From: Serinus canaria
Taxonomy: Eukaryota > Chordata > Aves > Passeriformes > Fringillidae
Assembly: GCF_022539315.1 (NCBI RefSeq)
Contig: NC_066313.1
Coordinates: forward strand, 67,459,934-67,523,933
Length of the DNA stretch: 64,000 nt
Reading direction: 5' to 3'
The notes under the pieces: generated by a model
The model's input: only the letters and a program-made list of their open reading frames with translations
What the model was told of the DNA's origin: nothing
Database searches by the model: none
Made by a program: the position numbers and the translations under genes
Shown here: piece after piece, positions 26,561-38,990 of the stretch
Layout of the letters: the number at the start of each line of letters is the position of its first letter
How positions within the stretch are numbered: the stretch's first letter is position 1

Positions 26561-26612
26561 CTGTGTGTTAAAAAATATCTGTGTGATAAAAAATATTTTA
26601 TCACACAGATAT
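26561..26612. repeat. Tandem 18-mer pair ending in a 17-bp perfect inverted repeat
   Basis: Two near-identical 18-mers, CTGTGTGTTAAAAAATAT at 26561-26578 and CTGTGTGATAAAAAATAT at 26579-26596, lie head to tail. The second copy is part of a perfect palindrome: ATATCTGTGTGATAAAA at 26575-26591 is the reverse complement of 26596-26612, around the 4-nt loop AATA. On a single strand this would fold into a 17-bp stem. The combination suggests template switching during replication. It has no terminal repeats typical of a known transposon and no gene nearby. Confidence 0.93.
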
Positions 26613-28099
26613 CACATGCATTTTATAATTGTGCAATAAAAATATCTTTTACAAAAAATTAGGAAGAGTCATCTTTGATTGACAAACTACTCAATGACTA
26701 CTCAAGTTGCTACCACCAGAGAAAGAACAAGTAGAAAACCACCAGCATTTGGATCCATCACCTCCTGTGAGGTCTTGAGGGATGTAAAAGGATGGAAAGC
26801 AAATCAAAACAGGTTAAGGCAGCCAAATATCCTAGTTTCAAAGAAATGTAGGCTCATGATAGTCCAGTTACTGTCAGACAGTGGCTGTCATGAAGAATTC
26901 CATATGAATCCTAGAAAATGGCATTTATACTGCCTGGAAATATAAATGTGAAGATTTAGCTACTGATTTGAAAACTAGACTTTGCTACACTTGAAAATCA
27001 GCTACATTTCTCTACACACTCTCTCAGTGGGTATAAGACAAGGACTTATTCCACAGACATCAATCAGACATTAAAGAGAACAGTAGTGTACCATTGCTTA
27101 AGGGTATTTGTACAATTTGACTGAGCTGTGGAGATGCAAACTACTTAAGGATGGGTATAACTGAGCTATGCTTGCTGGTATGTGCTATGTTTGTTGCATT
27201 TCCACTGCTTAGAGAATTTGAGACCTCATCTCACTCTTTTGTCCTTAATTGTTACTTCTGGATGTCCTTCATGTAGATTTGCAATGTTTACCTAACACAG
27301 AAACATGCTGCTATAAAACCTGGGTAAATACCTTCAGTTTTTCTGCATTTGCTATGTCCATCAATACAAATTTAGTTATAAAAATTTCCTGTCAAATATG
27401 AGTGAATAGTTCTACTAGGAAATTCCATTTCATAGTTGGTCCTGGCATTCTTGCTGGCTTTGTAAACTAGGTTTAGTCCTAGTTTTTCTAACATCTGAAG
27501 AAATGTCTCTACTGCAGGTAATACTCTGCAGTAAACAAAAGTTCACAGCAGGTGGAATAAATAGATACACATCTCAAAACCTCTGAAGTGAGTGATATTA
27601 ATCTCTCCCTTAGTGTACCAGTCAACACTCCTCTGTATTTTCCAGTTGCCCTAGCGTATAGGAAAGAGGAAACAATGAGTGTTTTGCCCATAGAGAAAGA
27701 AGCATTATTGCCTCATCCCATCTGAGCCCATTTTTCACGTTTATCTAAGCCAGAAGGTCTCCCAATTGGGCTATTCTCTCCTGGTTAGCTGCTTCAAGTT
27801 TGGGGTTTTTTTATTTCAAATAAATGGACAACACCAAGAGGAAAGACATGCCAGTCATCTGAAATAAGATCTTTTCTGCATCTTTTTTTCTTTGGCAGAC
27901 TGTTTTAGCTATTAAAGCAATTTTACACGACCATAAACCACGACAAGCTCATGTCTAGAGTATACATTTAGAGCTGCACTTTTCTGGAGTCAGCTGCAGA
28001 ACGAAAGTTTACCTTTCTTCTATCTCTATCATCTGACAGCTTCAGTCCTCGTTTACAAGTGCAAATCTTCACCTTTGTTGAAATTAACGGCTCTGCCCC
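26613..28099. other. Gene-free stretch
   Basis: No gene. A 13-bp odd palindrome, ACTGTC-A-GACAGT, lies at 26870-26882. Otherwise featureless. Confidence 0.65.
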
Positions 28100-28320
28100 G
28101 CACATTGTTAACCTGCAAAAGAGAATCAGATTCTGGATGTCTACTGTAGTAAAACTTGCAGGGCAATGGAGAGCCTAATTACCACTTCAGACTCCTGCCT
28201 TCTAGAATGCAAATTGAGTGAATCACTGGCACTTGGCCTGCCAGGTAAGGCTGGAGTAAAAGGCAGACAGCAGCAGCAATCCCCGGTCAGCCCGGTAACC
28301 GGCAGCTTGGCCACATGCTA
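28100..28320. promoter_or_regulatory. Enhancer-like candidate with homeodomain and POU motifs
   Basis: A homeodomain core TAATTA at 28176-28181 and a perfect octamer ATGCAAAT at 28207-28214 lie 25 bp apart. They are followed within 90 bp by three CpG dinucleotides (CCCCGGTCAGCCCGGTAACC) in otherwise CpG-poor surroundings. POU and homeodomain factors bind these words in known vertebrate enhancers. The call is inference: such short motifs occur by chance every few kilobases, and no conservation data are available here. Confidence 0.25.
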
Positions 28321-31300
28321 GTTCATACTATTTAAGGGGATTCAGATGTTACAGATCTGGTTTTTATTAGCAATATGGAGATAAATGCTGGGCAGTAATA
28401 AGTGTATGTTTTCTTAATTTCTAATGGTATCCTGCCAGTAAATGCCATACAAAGATGATGATGACATCCGATCCCAGATAAGGCACAGATGCACTTTTAT
28501 AGAACAGTGGTACATGTGTAGCACTGCAGATATAGAACACATGCATTTGATTTCGTAAATGCTGTACTGCCAGAGGCAATCACTATTTATTTTAACCTTG
28601 GAGAGTCAGAGAAGTTCTGTCTATGTTGCAGGATTCTGGTAAAACTGTAATTAATGAACTAGATGCTGCATGCAAGTATGCAACCACTGCTGTGTGGGCA
28701 TCCATACTACCACTGTGACTCCTTTTGCACTCAGCAAAGTTAACCACTACATTCTCCACCATAAATCTGCCTCTCTTCAGTGCAAGTCTAGACAACAAAA
28801 CTGGGCACAAAACTGGACTCATTTAGCAGATTGTCCTCTTGCTCTCCCAGGTGATACTCTGCTTTAAGGTAATGAGTTAATCTACTTGAAATTGCTCAAA
28901 TGTCATCCCAAAAGAAAACAGGAATATAAACAGGAGTGTATTGAGTGATTCTGCTTCCTTCCATTCTACTTCTTCTCAACAATAAACAAGAGGCATCAAA
29001 GGACCCCTTCCGATCAACATCAAAAGCCCAAGATTTTACCATGAGAACTCAAAAGAGTTTCCACTTGTGGTCAGCGGGGAAAACTTTTTGAAAAGCATTT
29101 AATAGGTTTTCTCTACTTTTAAAAACCCAAACATTTTACACTATGACAAATATTTTAATTCAGTGCTGCAGTAATCTTTATTTATCTTAAAAATGGAAAA
29201 ATAATAACCACAGCAAAGAAAAAGCAAGAGAAAACCTGTCACAGTCCTGAAACTGTGGCCTGTGCTCTCTGCTTTTTTCTGGTTTCAGTTGAAGATAAAG
29301 CAGAGAATTATTTCTTGGCTAACAGTAATCGAGAAGAAAACATAAATAAGTATCAGATATAGAGCAAGTTAAGAATGTTTTCTATGCTAACTTGCAGGAA
29401 GGAGCAAGTCAGTGAAAAAGAAAAAGGGAGTGGGGGAGGGGAATGGTCTTTAAAAACAAAGCACCAAAGCACTCTGTGAAGCAGATCCCAACCCTGCAAG
29501 TTTCAGTAAGTGCAGTCCATGCCTCAGAGAGTAACCACCTGATAATTGGTGCTCACAGGGCTATTTTAGCAGATAAAAAGTACTGTGGTAGGAACTAAGC
29601 ATGAGGATTTCAGCCTTGGAAGATTCGTTGCTCATTTTAATAGAGATATATTGGGCATTACATTTGAGGAGGTTTCTCCTACATCCCGGCAGCTATTAGT
29701 GGGAAAATGTGTTATTCATGGCAGTCCTGTCCGGGTGCTTTGACTCCCTAAGAACCCCTAACTCCCCAGCCCACCACTGATCACTGCACAGTGGTAAAGT
29801 CCACAGGGCACCAGAGACGCAAGAGAGGTGGGAGCAAGCAGGGACACAAATCCTGCTGCAAGGGGCTTCTGGAGATACCACCTCAGCTCTCACCCTGGCC
29901 CTTGAGAAGTCTGTCTTTCCACCCTAAAGGGTTAATAAGCAGATAGCCTGCTATCTGTACATCTGTAATGGACATTACTAAAATCCTTTTGCACCAGGTG
30001 GGAAGAATGGATAGGGCCAGTAATGGGTGCCACAGCAGGGATCCTGTGATGGGCCCCTCAGGCTCCAGGGAGGGGATGGAGGGGGCTGGGGGAAGGTGGC
30101 TGGAGCCCACACCTCCACCCTTCCCCAGGGACAGTGCAGTGCAAAAGGCCTTCCTCCAATAAACAGTCTTAGGAACCCTTGGCAACACTTCCTAGTGTAA
30201 ACCATTGGGTCTGGGAGGGGAGAGAAATAGGATTACAGGCAAAATAAACAAAGGGAAGTTATAGCTATATAACAGAAACAATAAGAGACTGAAATTATTG
30301 ATTCTGAAGATGGAAGTAGGGAAAACAGAAGGCTTGGTCAGGCTGCCAGGAAAGCCAGCATGCTCTCATGGAGCTTCAGAAGTCTCCTGTACCCAAATAA
30401 GCAATGGGTACAGCCCCAGAACTGCCTGCAAGGCGTCTGGAAGGTCTCATCCCAGCCAGCAAGCCTACCAATAACACAGGGCAAGCTAGCATGGAGGAAA
30501 GCAATGGAGGAAAAAATAAACCCACCTCTTCATCTTTTGTAGCATCCCACTGTGGCCAGGTCTGGCAGCAGCTCATCATGAGTAGTGCCTTCTAGAAAGA
30601 GATGGAATTTCCCAGGGTTTCCCAGCTGCATTTCTAAGGAGCATACTGTGAGCTTTTGAGGCAGCTCACCTGGAATTAGAAATGACTGTGCCTTCCTGAC
30701 TTCATCAGATTTCTGGATGAGAAAGTGAACCCATGGGGTTCTACCTCTGGAATCCTCATGCAAGTGGCAGCTGTCAGATGAGGTTGTTGCCTGCTCTCAC
30801 AGTCAGAGCCACGGTTGTTAGCATTGAACCAGAAGCTGCTTTCCACTGGTGAGCTTTGAACTCTGCAAATACTTCACTGTGAACAGTGTTTCCTTTCAGA
30901 CCCACAAATATTTCCAGAAAAGGCACCTGATTTGGGGGGGAGAGGGTAGTGGCCAGCTTCTCTGGGACATGAATTTTGAAGAAACTGTAATAACAAGCAT
31001 TGCAGCTGCTGTGCCAAGCTGTTCTTAAATATTGTAATGTTGCACTTGACAACAAGGTAGCTTGTGCCTATGCAGTCCTGTGTATTTGTTTGTCTGTGCA
31101 CCTAGTTTTGCAGATAAAATCAGAGGTGCTCTGGTTTGCTTGCCCCTCTCTGCTATGCAGCCTTATGTCTTGAGCAACAATTGCTGTGCTAAAACCATCC
31201 TGTGATGCTAAAATCCCAGTTTTTCAACATGAAACATTTTAAGTGTTTTCTTTAAGTGATGGTTGCACAAGGGGAAAAAACAGAAGGTAGGTAAACTGAG

Positions 31301-34300
31301 GTATAAAAGTGCAAACACACAATCCAATGTCATGCTCGGTCACAAAGCTAGAAATAGAATACTTCTGGAGTGTTGGCTGGAGAGGCAATCTCCTTTGCAA
31401 GCAGGTACCTCGTGGTTACCCTCCAGCTACTGCTCGGTTTTAACTCCTCCTTCAGATAGGTCATGAGAAGGAGTGACTTGGGTTTGCCAAGACCTGAAAT
31501 GGGAGACTGGTGCAAATGGCAGATAGCCAGCAGTGAGGAGACATCTGGCATAAGACAAGGCGCTAAGGTGTGTTGTACATAGTTATGAAACTATTCTACC
31601 TTTGTTTTCTGTGTAACGTTATATTTTTAAGAACCCTGCCTGCCTGAGGAGACAGTAGTTGTTTTGTTCTTTGAATTGCTGTAGCCTCGGGGTGTCAAAG
31701 TCATTTAAGCACAGAGGGTTGAATTCCATGTTAAATTATGGTTCGTGGGTCACAGTATAAATACACAAATTGCACACTTTCCAGCACAACAGTATCCCAG
31801 TGATGTCAGTGGAAGTTCACAGAGAGATTGGCATCACTCAGCTGAACAATTTACTCCCTTTTAAGATCACAATTCTCAAACTCCATATTACCCTCATTCC
31901 ACCAACTCTTCATTTAAGTTCTTTGAGACATGTGTTTCTGCCTCTTCCCTGCTGCTTGTTGAAAGCAACCAGCAGTGATGCAGAAATGTGTTTGAGATAT
32001 TCAGCAGCCTGGGAGAACTTCAGGATGCCAGGGATCATGGGTACGTACATATGTATGTATCAGCTAGTGCAGTCACACTTGGGAGCTTTTCTGTGTAACC
32101 AACAAGGCTAGAAAAAGGAAGCAGGATTTTATATCCAATATCCCTGGATATGACCTGCAGGCTGTGTTTTCATCTGCTTCGTGCAGACTGAACAGAAACA
32201 AACCCACAGCTCTGTGTAACTAGATGGTTTTTCTCTGCTAGCTCCAGATCTGTTTGAACCATGGACACATATATGGAAATAAAATACTACCATGGAACTT
32301 TCCTATGCCTCTCCCACGTGGACCGTCTGGTGTCTGATAGTGTGATGGACCACCCTCAGTCTCAGCCTTTATCTGTCTGGTTTTCTATAAAATTGTAACA
32401 TTATTATTTTTTGTTTGTTTGTTTGAAGTCATTCAATACATGTAGTGAAAATAAAGTGGATTTGTTTGAAAAGGATGTAAAAGTGTGAGGAGGAAGGAAG
32501 GAAACAAAAAGAAGGACATAAAACTCTGTGACATGACTGGTTACTGTTCATACTTCTCTTAAGATGTTCTAAATGTTGTCATTAAGGTTGGGCTGCTGCT
32601 CCCCAGCACAGAGCATGAGTTGCCTTGCACATAAAAGAATGGCCAACTTTCCACATGGGGATGTGTGTTTGCATAAATCTCTGTATATTCACATCCTTAA
32701 ATCTCAGTTTCGGGCCTCTTGTCTTGCCCATCCCATCCCCTCCTCCCTTTCCTCATTGTGGGATGCGGATGTTGTGAGAAGATGGTGAGATCGGAACATT
32801 GATTTTCTCTTGTCCCTCACAAACCAACAGGAGATTGCTTTTAAAGGTATTAAATGGACACAGGTGGGACTGTAAACTTAAGTGCCTCCACATGGAACAT
32901 CTGCTGCATGTTCACCAGTTCCTGTTATCTTTATAGCAGAACTTGATCTTTTAACCCCTTCCCAACTGCCTCCCTCAGTACTTGTGCAAAGATGTGCAAT
33001 GGCTTTTCTTTGATGTATAGAGAAGTCACAATGGATCTCTGTGATGTGACTGGCTTATGGTGCACTGCTTTGAGCTTCAGTGTGCTTAACAATTTGCACA
33101 GGTGGGTGGGGGGAGGAAGACAAGTGTTGTCCAGGTGTTCTCAGTCTTGCTACAGATAAGAGGATTCCAGACATACCGCAATACATCGAATATCCCCATT
33201 CTCCCGCCTTCTGCCCTCCCTCCTGCACTCCCCCAGCCCCAGGAAATGTCTTTCTTGGGAGAAGAACATACTTCTGGGGATACTCCAAGCCAGTTAATAT
33301 AATCTGAACCATTTGGGGTGTAAAAGAAATTCTTTCTAAATGTTTGCTATGGACCTAAAGAAAATAATTTTCCCTTTAATCTCCAGAATCCATCTCTTCT
33401 CCCTAGTGTATCTTCAAAGCCTTCTTGCTCACAAATTCAGGTACAAAATAGAAACCTGGACCATGTTAGCATATCTTTAACCTCTTCACTGCTGCCTCTC
33501 ACCAGCCCACAGCATTTGTGCAACAGAGCTGTGTGATATTTTCCTTTGAAGTCCTAATGAAGTCAGAGTGGGTCCTTGAGCTGGGGCTGCAAGCTGGTTG
33601 CCAGGTGAAGCATTCACATACTTTTTTCATGTGCTCAACCTGAATAAAAAAGGAAAACTTGGATGAAGCTGCACAAAACAAATAGTTCCAAACTAATTTT
33701 AATGTACAATGATATTGAAAGCTGTAGACTCAGAATAAGATCTAGTATCACTTGCCGAGTGCACCTAAATGTTAAAACTCTCAATGCCACATTGTAGAAT
33801 TCATTTGCAGCTGGAATGGGGAAGAGAGATAACACGGCATAGAACAGGGAAGAGCTGCATCAGTGGAAATCATAGTTTCTTCTAAAGCTTGGTAGTTGTA
33901 CCATATGGGAGGCATCCCAACAATCCAACTTTGCTCAGACAAGGTCCAGCATTATTCCATGGGAGCAATAATGAGACACAATTCTCAGCCATCTGCATGA
34001 ATGCTAAGTACATGGAAAATATTAGTATTTTGTTTAGTAGGATACACCCAGTTATGTGTTGTTCATACTGAAGCAACTGGACTAGGAAATGAGCAATCAG
34101 GAACAAACATTCCCAAGCAAAATGAAAAATACTGAAATTGTCTTTGAAAACCCATGTCAGTGTCCTCCTATTCTGCTCTTCCTTTGCCAGGACTTAGGCA
34201 TCTGTGCTGCTCTACTCAAATCAGAAGATTTGATTTGTGGTAACACCTTGTTCTTCTAGTTTCTAGGAATAGTTTTGCTTTCTAAAATAAGGATTGGGAA

Positions 34301-35644
34301 GGCAATTAGTGCTTTCAGGTCTCTAAAAATATGTCATTCTGTGTTCCTTCCCAATGCAACTTGAAAAAGAGTAGATAAAACTCTTCTATAAAGTAGTAGT
34401 GGTTTTGGCACTTAGCCACGCAAATTCTAACAGATCTTCCAGTATCCCAAACAATCTAATGGTGACCTTTTCCAATAGGGTGGTTCCTACAAATGTTATG
34501 GAATAAAAATGCTTGCGTTTTCAAAATATTATTGCTGTTTCTATAAGAGGCACTGGGAGAGGACCTGCGTCTGATATGAAAATAATGCACTCCATCCTAT
34601 CCTCTCACAGCCCCTGAACTGCTACTAGATCTCTTTAGCCACCCTAGGCATCTTGACATACTTTGCATTGGTGGTCAGGATATGCACAAGCCTCCTGTAG
34701 CGTTTCCTGCATGCTGTCTTTGCCTTGGATTCATTCCACTACTGTTCCAAGCTTCTTCGTCTTGTGTCATTTCCCTTCTTCCCTTTGTCTTTCAGCTTAG
34801 TAAACACCATCTAACAAAACCCCACTCCAGTAATTTAAGAAATTGCCTCTTCATCTCGAAGAAAAAATGTACTAGAGAACAACCAGGAAGACTCATGCAA
34901 ATCCCGTTGCTCAGTGTGTATTCCATCAGCTCTCTCCAGCCCATTGTCCAGTTTGTTTACTTAGATCACAGCTCTCTTTCAGATAATAAATCTCTTGCAA
35001 TGCCCATGATTAGTGGCAAGGCCATGTCATGGCCCTCTCCCGGGCTCCTCAACACCCACACCTGATGCTCCTTAGGGCAGCATTCATCTGCAGCAGGTGC
35101 CTGGGCTGAGGTCCATTGGGATCAAGGACTCAGCAAGTCTGCTTCTGGGGTAGGGGCTTGGAATGGCTCCTAGGCTCTGCTGCAGTGTAGATGTCTCCTC
35201 TGTTACTCTCTGTGCCCAGAACAATGACATTTTTCTTAATTGTTCTCAGTTGGCCCTTGGCAGTCTTGCAATTTAAAGAAATAATTCTCCAAGAACATAT
35301 GCCTGGCTTTAATTCACAGGATAAGCACTGCTCATGAGCACTTAATATTTTTGAAAGCTATGTTTGTGCTTTTGGTTTGATACTAAAAAAAAAAAAATAT
35401 TTAAATAACAGTTATGCCTGAAAAAACTCGCAGTTTCTGAGGTAACAAATGGGACAATGTTTCCAGAATTGTACTTAAAAGCAAGAGAAATTATCATGGT
35501 TGGCATGAGAGACAGCCTTTCCAGAGACAGTTAATTCAGCATAATTTTGAAGGATATCTTGTAATGAAACAAGCCTTAGTGGGACATAAAAAGTACCTCC
35601 CTTACTGTAAGCCCTGTGAGAGGTGATGAAGCCTCCTGTTCTTT
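28321..35644. other. Gene-free stretch, locally GC-richer
   Basis: No supportable gene over about 7 kb. The 29.7-30.6 kb part is less AT-rich and yields several overlapping short frames on both strands, with no recognisable motif. CAGATAGC-CT-GCTATCTG at 29940-29957 is a dyad of two inverted GATA-type sites. AATAAA at about 30160 has no transcript context. A (GTTT)n run lies near 32408-32424, and A12 near 35385. Frames of 113-127 codons at 31.8-32.1 and 34.7-35.1 kb lack coding character. Confidence 0.55.
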
Positions 35645-36310
35645 GTGGTAAATGCCTTAGGTCAAAAAGGGCTTAGTATGTACAGGAGGCATAATTTCAG
35701 TTATCCTCCTATCCTGAATCCTGGCCCTTTTAGCTGTAACAGAAATTCTAAGCCAACCCATACTTTTTGGATTACTTTAAACTCCATCACAGCGCTTTTC
35801 TTAAAGCACTTTATTTTGAATAGGATCCATGAAAGGATTCTGATATGGGCTGAAACTAAATCGCTTTCAAGGAAATGCAGCTGGAAGCAGACTAATCTAA
35901 AAGCTTCCCAGGGAAAGCAGCACAGGCCTCCATTCTGCTGCCTGTGCCTCCGCCCCCAGCTAAAGTGCGCCATGGCTCTCGGAGAGCCCTTAACCCTTGC
36001 GCCGCAGCACTGCCTCGCCAGCAATATTCAGGGACAAAAATATAACAGAAACAGAGTTTTCTTTCAGCACCACCTCTGTGCTGCGTGCAGTTTCCATCTA
36101 GCAGTCTGGGTACAGGATAGAGGGATTTGTTTCAGCTTTCACAGACCTTATGTGTTGAATAGCAATAGTGGTTCTAGCCCTGGGATAAGAGTTAGGGCTG
36201 TTCTGTTGTGGACTCTTCCTTTGAATCCCAGCAGAGATGACACTGTTTATGTTACATTTTATGGGGCCTCTCATTCCTGCCTGCCCCACCTTGTGCGAGT
36301 GTGCAGCTGA
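35645..36310 (+). CDS. Longest non-repeat ORF, 221 codons, unrecognised
   Basis: This is the longest open frame outside simple repeats. The translation matches no family I know, shows no signal peptide or membrane segment, and has an irregular composition. A better-context start lies inside it, GCGCCATGG at 35968-35976 (ATG at 35972), in a small GC-rich patch with CCGCCCCC and six CpGs in about 80 bp. That start would leave 113 codons. A CRE-like TGACGTGA follows at 36314-36321. I see no splice structure, poly(A) signal or codon bias that would show translation. A chance frame is the likelier reading. An exon of a lineage-specific lncRNA or a very decayed pseudogene is possible. Confidence 0.12.
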   Translation: MVNALGQKGLSMYRRHNFSYPPILNPGPFSCNRNSKPTHTFWITLNSITALFLKHFILNRIHERILIWAETKSLSRKCSWKQTNLKASQGKQHRPPFCCLCLRPQLKCAMALGEPLTLAPQHCLASNIQGQKYNRNRVFFQHHLCAACSFHLAVWVQDRGICFSFHRPYVLNSNSGSSPGIRVRAVLLWTLPLNPSRDDTVYVTFYGASHSCLPHLVRVCS

Positions 36311-36466
36311 GGCTGACGTGAGTCGGGACAAGTTGTGACGGAATTTTTAAGAAGTATTTCGGCTGTTTATTAAAGGATTAGAAAAGCTGTAACTAACAGA
36401 GGGTATGTTTTAGTTGGAAACAAAGCCAGGCAATGGTGTGGAGATTGGAAGAGGGAGAAATGCCAA
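36311..36466. other. Short gene-free spacer
   Basis: Apart from the CRE-like TGACGTGA at 36314-36321, nothing recognisable. Confidence 0.55.
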
Positions 36467-36475
36467 TATATGTGG

Positions 36476-36516
<41 letters not shown>

Positions 36517-36541
36517 TATACATATCTATAAAAATATATAT

Positions 36542-36573
<32 letters not shown>

Positions 36574-36579
36574 GTGTGT

Positions 36580-36622
<43 letters not shown>
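36467..36622. repeat. Composite TG/TA/CATA/GATA microsatellite, about 155 bp
   Basis: TG steps pass into (TA)n, then mixed CATA/TATA units, then TGTGTG, and finally a clean (GATA)n of about 10 units from 36581 to 36622. Read on the minus strand it produces a low-complexity frame of I, Y, S and H residues that is not a gene. Confidence 0.95.
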
Positions 36623-38520
36623 TCAGTTCATCCCTCCTACCTTTTACATAGGAACTCATTTTCTAAAATAAAGAAAAAGCTTTTCCTACATTCATCTGTA
36701 CAGATGAATCTGGGCCTAACCAGCCTGCGGAGTGGCAGGGATTTGTTTTGCTTTTCCCACATATGATTTGTATGCCTTTCTTTTTCATTTTCTCTTATTA
36801 CTACCTTCAAACCAGGCACAGCCTACACAGCTATCAAGCCTACTGTTCTCTATGGACTCTTTCAGGATCCAACATGTCTGTTCAAAAGGGAGATTCAGAG
36901 TTTCCTTTTGTTCATTTGAATGTAAGTCTTTAAGATTGCAGGAGGGTTTATTTTCCACAGCTAAAGAACCTCTTCCCCACACCTCCATTCCAGGCAGCTG
37001 AATTTTTTTGTCTATGGAGAAATTATCACTTCTAATGGGACAGATAAGCTTCTACTTCCTCAGTTCCTAGCCTGGTATATTAACATCATCCAGGGCTCCT
37101 GAAGACTGACTTACTGCATCCCCTATTGAGCAGTTCCTGCTAAGAGCAGCAGACCTGGGCAAGGGGTGGGAGAGGTGGATCAGGGGATGACCTGTGATAC
37201 AGCTGCCCCAGGCAAAACCCACTTTCAGCAAGAGGGAGCCTTCCAACCCCACTGAAGTTCTGGCAGCTGAGATAGTGCTGAGTGCCTTTCAACTGCTTTT
37301 ACTCGTGGAAATCACAGATTACATTAATGAGCTCACTAAAGTCAATCTCTGCTATCACTCAAAACTATTTTAAAAGGCACTAAAATCTGTTTTGCCCTAG
37401 ATCAGCAAAAGTAGTGAAAACAGTAGCTGACCAGGTGATTTCGTGCTGTATCAAGTGATGCACTTACATTTACTTAGAGAACTGTTTGTATACTGTTTGA
37501 CTTTTAGCCAGCAAAGATAAACTCACATTCAGGACTGAACATCAAGGTGCTAATGGAGCTTCCCAGTGTTATAATTAATAGATTCAACAAAATGGGCAGG
37601 GATGGGGAAATGGTTTACTTCAAACACTAAAGCACTTACATGACCTGTTTTGAATCTGCTTTTATACTCACATATTTTAACTTGTATATGTACATAAAAT
37701 TCTATCCAAATGTATAAATGCAGAAAAAAGACTCACTGATGATATATGTGCATGAATAACACCATTTTATATTCTCAAATGCCAGAATGTCTGATTTTCT
37801 GTATTACTTCATATATTATAATCCTTTTTAAGTTTTCATTGCATTCTGATATGAGGCTATCAGTCTCTGTTGCCTTTTGCAAATTTGTTTCACAACTTTA
37901 CACAGAAGCATGTGGAGTTAAAAAATCCCAAAGTTTGCTAAATTAGTGTACTATGAATTATGTAGCAAATAGGAGCCATGTTAGGCCCAGAAAACAAAAG
38001 GGGGGAAATAAATTTTGTTACTGATACTTACTGTTTAGTCAGAGGAAGAAAATTAATTTATTTGATGTACGAATGGTTTCCCTGCATGCTTACATTGAGG
38101 TCACATACTCCCATCATGACAAAAATAGGAGTCCACCCTAGACCTGACACTACAGGCACTCAGCCATCAGGAGAATGATCCTACCATCCTTCCCCAAACA
38201 CCCTTGCGCTTCCATTGATTCTTGTGCAGGCAGGGGTCATGTCCCTTGAGAAGAAGCTGCTGGGGAGGGTTTGGGATCTTGTGGAGAGAGAGGAGTGTGG
38301 CTCAGCCCTCCTGGCCCCACCACAGGGTTTGGCTGGAGCTAACCTGGTGGCCAAAGCACGCAGCATCTCCCAGCACAGCCAAGGGCATGGCACAACTCCT
38401 TCTCCTTCAGATCCCCTCCTTTGCTTCAGCTCCCCTGTGCTTTAACTGCTTGTATTCTTACATACTTTTTGGAAGGAAATCCTGTTCCAGTTTGCCTAAG
38501 TTGCTGTTTTTTGGCTCTGG
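36623..38520. other. Gene-free stretch
   Basis: No supportable gene. Frames of up to 89 codons overlap on both strands at 36.7-37.0 kb without a recognisable motif. The GC content rises from about 38.2 kb towards the CpG-rich block. Confidence 0.55.
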
Positions 38521-38990
38521 GTTGTTTAGATGCCGCCAAGATGAGAAGGAGCACCCAGTTCCCTCCCGTTGGGATGCTGTGCTTGGAAAGGGCTTTGCTG
38601 CCCTCTCCTCCGCGCAGATGCTCCCCCCAGAGCGAGCGCTGTGGCTTTAAGGCCCCCGTCCCTGCTCCTGAGCACAGCCACATATTTGTCCTCTCTCTGC
38701 ATGGCCAGTGCCAAGCGGTGACATCTACCACAGTCCCTGGGACACGCTGCTCCCTGCCGTGCAGAAAGCGGGGCCGAGGGGGAGGGGGCGGCCGGGGCCG
38801 AGCACAAACCCCGCTGTGTTCCAGCAGGATGAGTCACTTCCTCGCACCAGCTCTGCCATGCTTTATTTATTGCCGCTCCACTGATAGGAAGGCCGGCTCC
38901 CTTGTCCCTCTTCGGCATCCCGGGACTCGGCCACCCCATTAATCAGACGGGGCCATTGGGGAGTGCTCGGGAGTCCTGCCCGCTGGTGGC
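38521..38990. promoter_or_regulatory. CpG-rich block with GC box and AP-1/ETS composite site
   Basis: About 25 CpG dinucleotides by hand count lie in roughly 470 bp, far denser than anywhere else in the window. A GC box GGGGGCGG lies at 38784-38791. TGAGTCA (AP-1) at 38830-38836 overlaps ACTTCCT (ETS) ending at 38842, giving the known AP-1/ETS composite arrangement. CTGATAGGAAGG (GATA plus ETS) and CCATTAATCAG (homeodomain) follow at about 38,879-38,946. GCCGCCAAGATG at 38532-38543 would be a good Kozak start for a 133-codon frame ending at 38942, but that translation is R-, P- and S-rich and unrecognised. A distal promoter or enhancer is the preferred reading. No neighbouring exon tells which gene it would serve. 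Confidence 0.4.

Noticed and set aside
30150..30205. Poly(A) signal AATAAA near 30,160 as the end of a gene or LTR
   Set aside because: No upstream coding or LTR structure and no GT-rich downstream element.
36393..36659. 88-codon minus-strand frame rich in I, Y and S
   Set aside because: It is a translation of the TA/GATA microsatellite.
38541..38942. 133-codon frame with a Kozak-like start in the CpG-rich block
   Set aside because: High GC lowers stop frequency; the R/P/S-rich translation is unrecognised and an opposite-strand frame of 137 codons overlaps it. Kept as regulatory sequence only.
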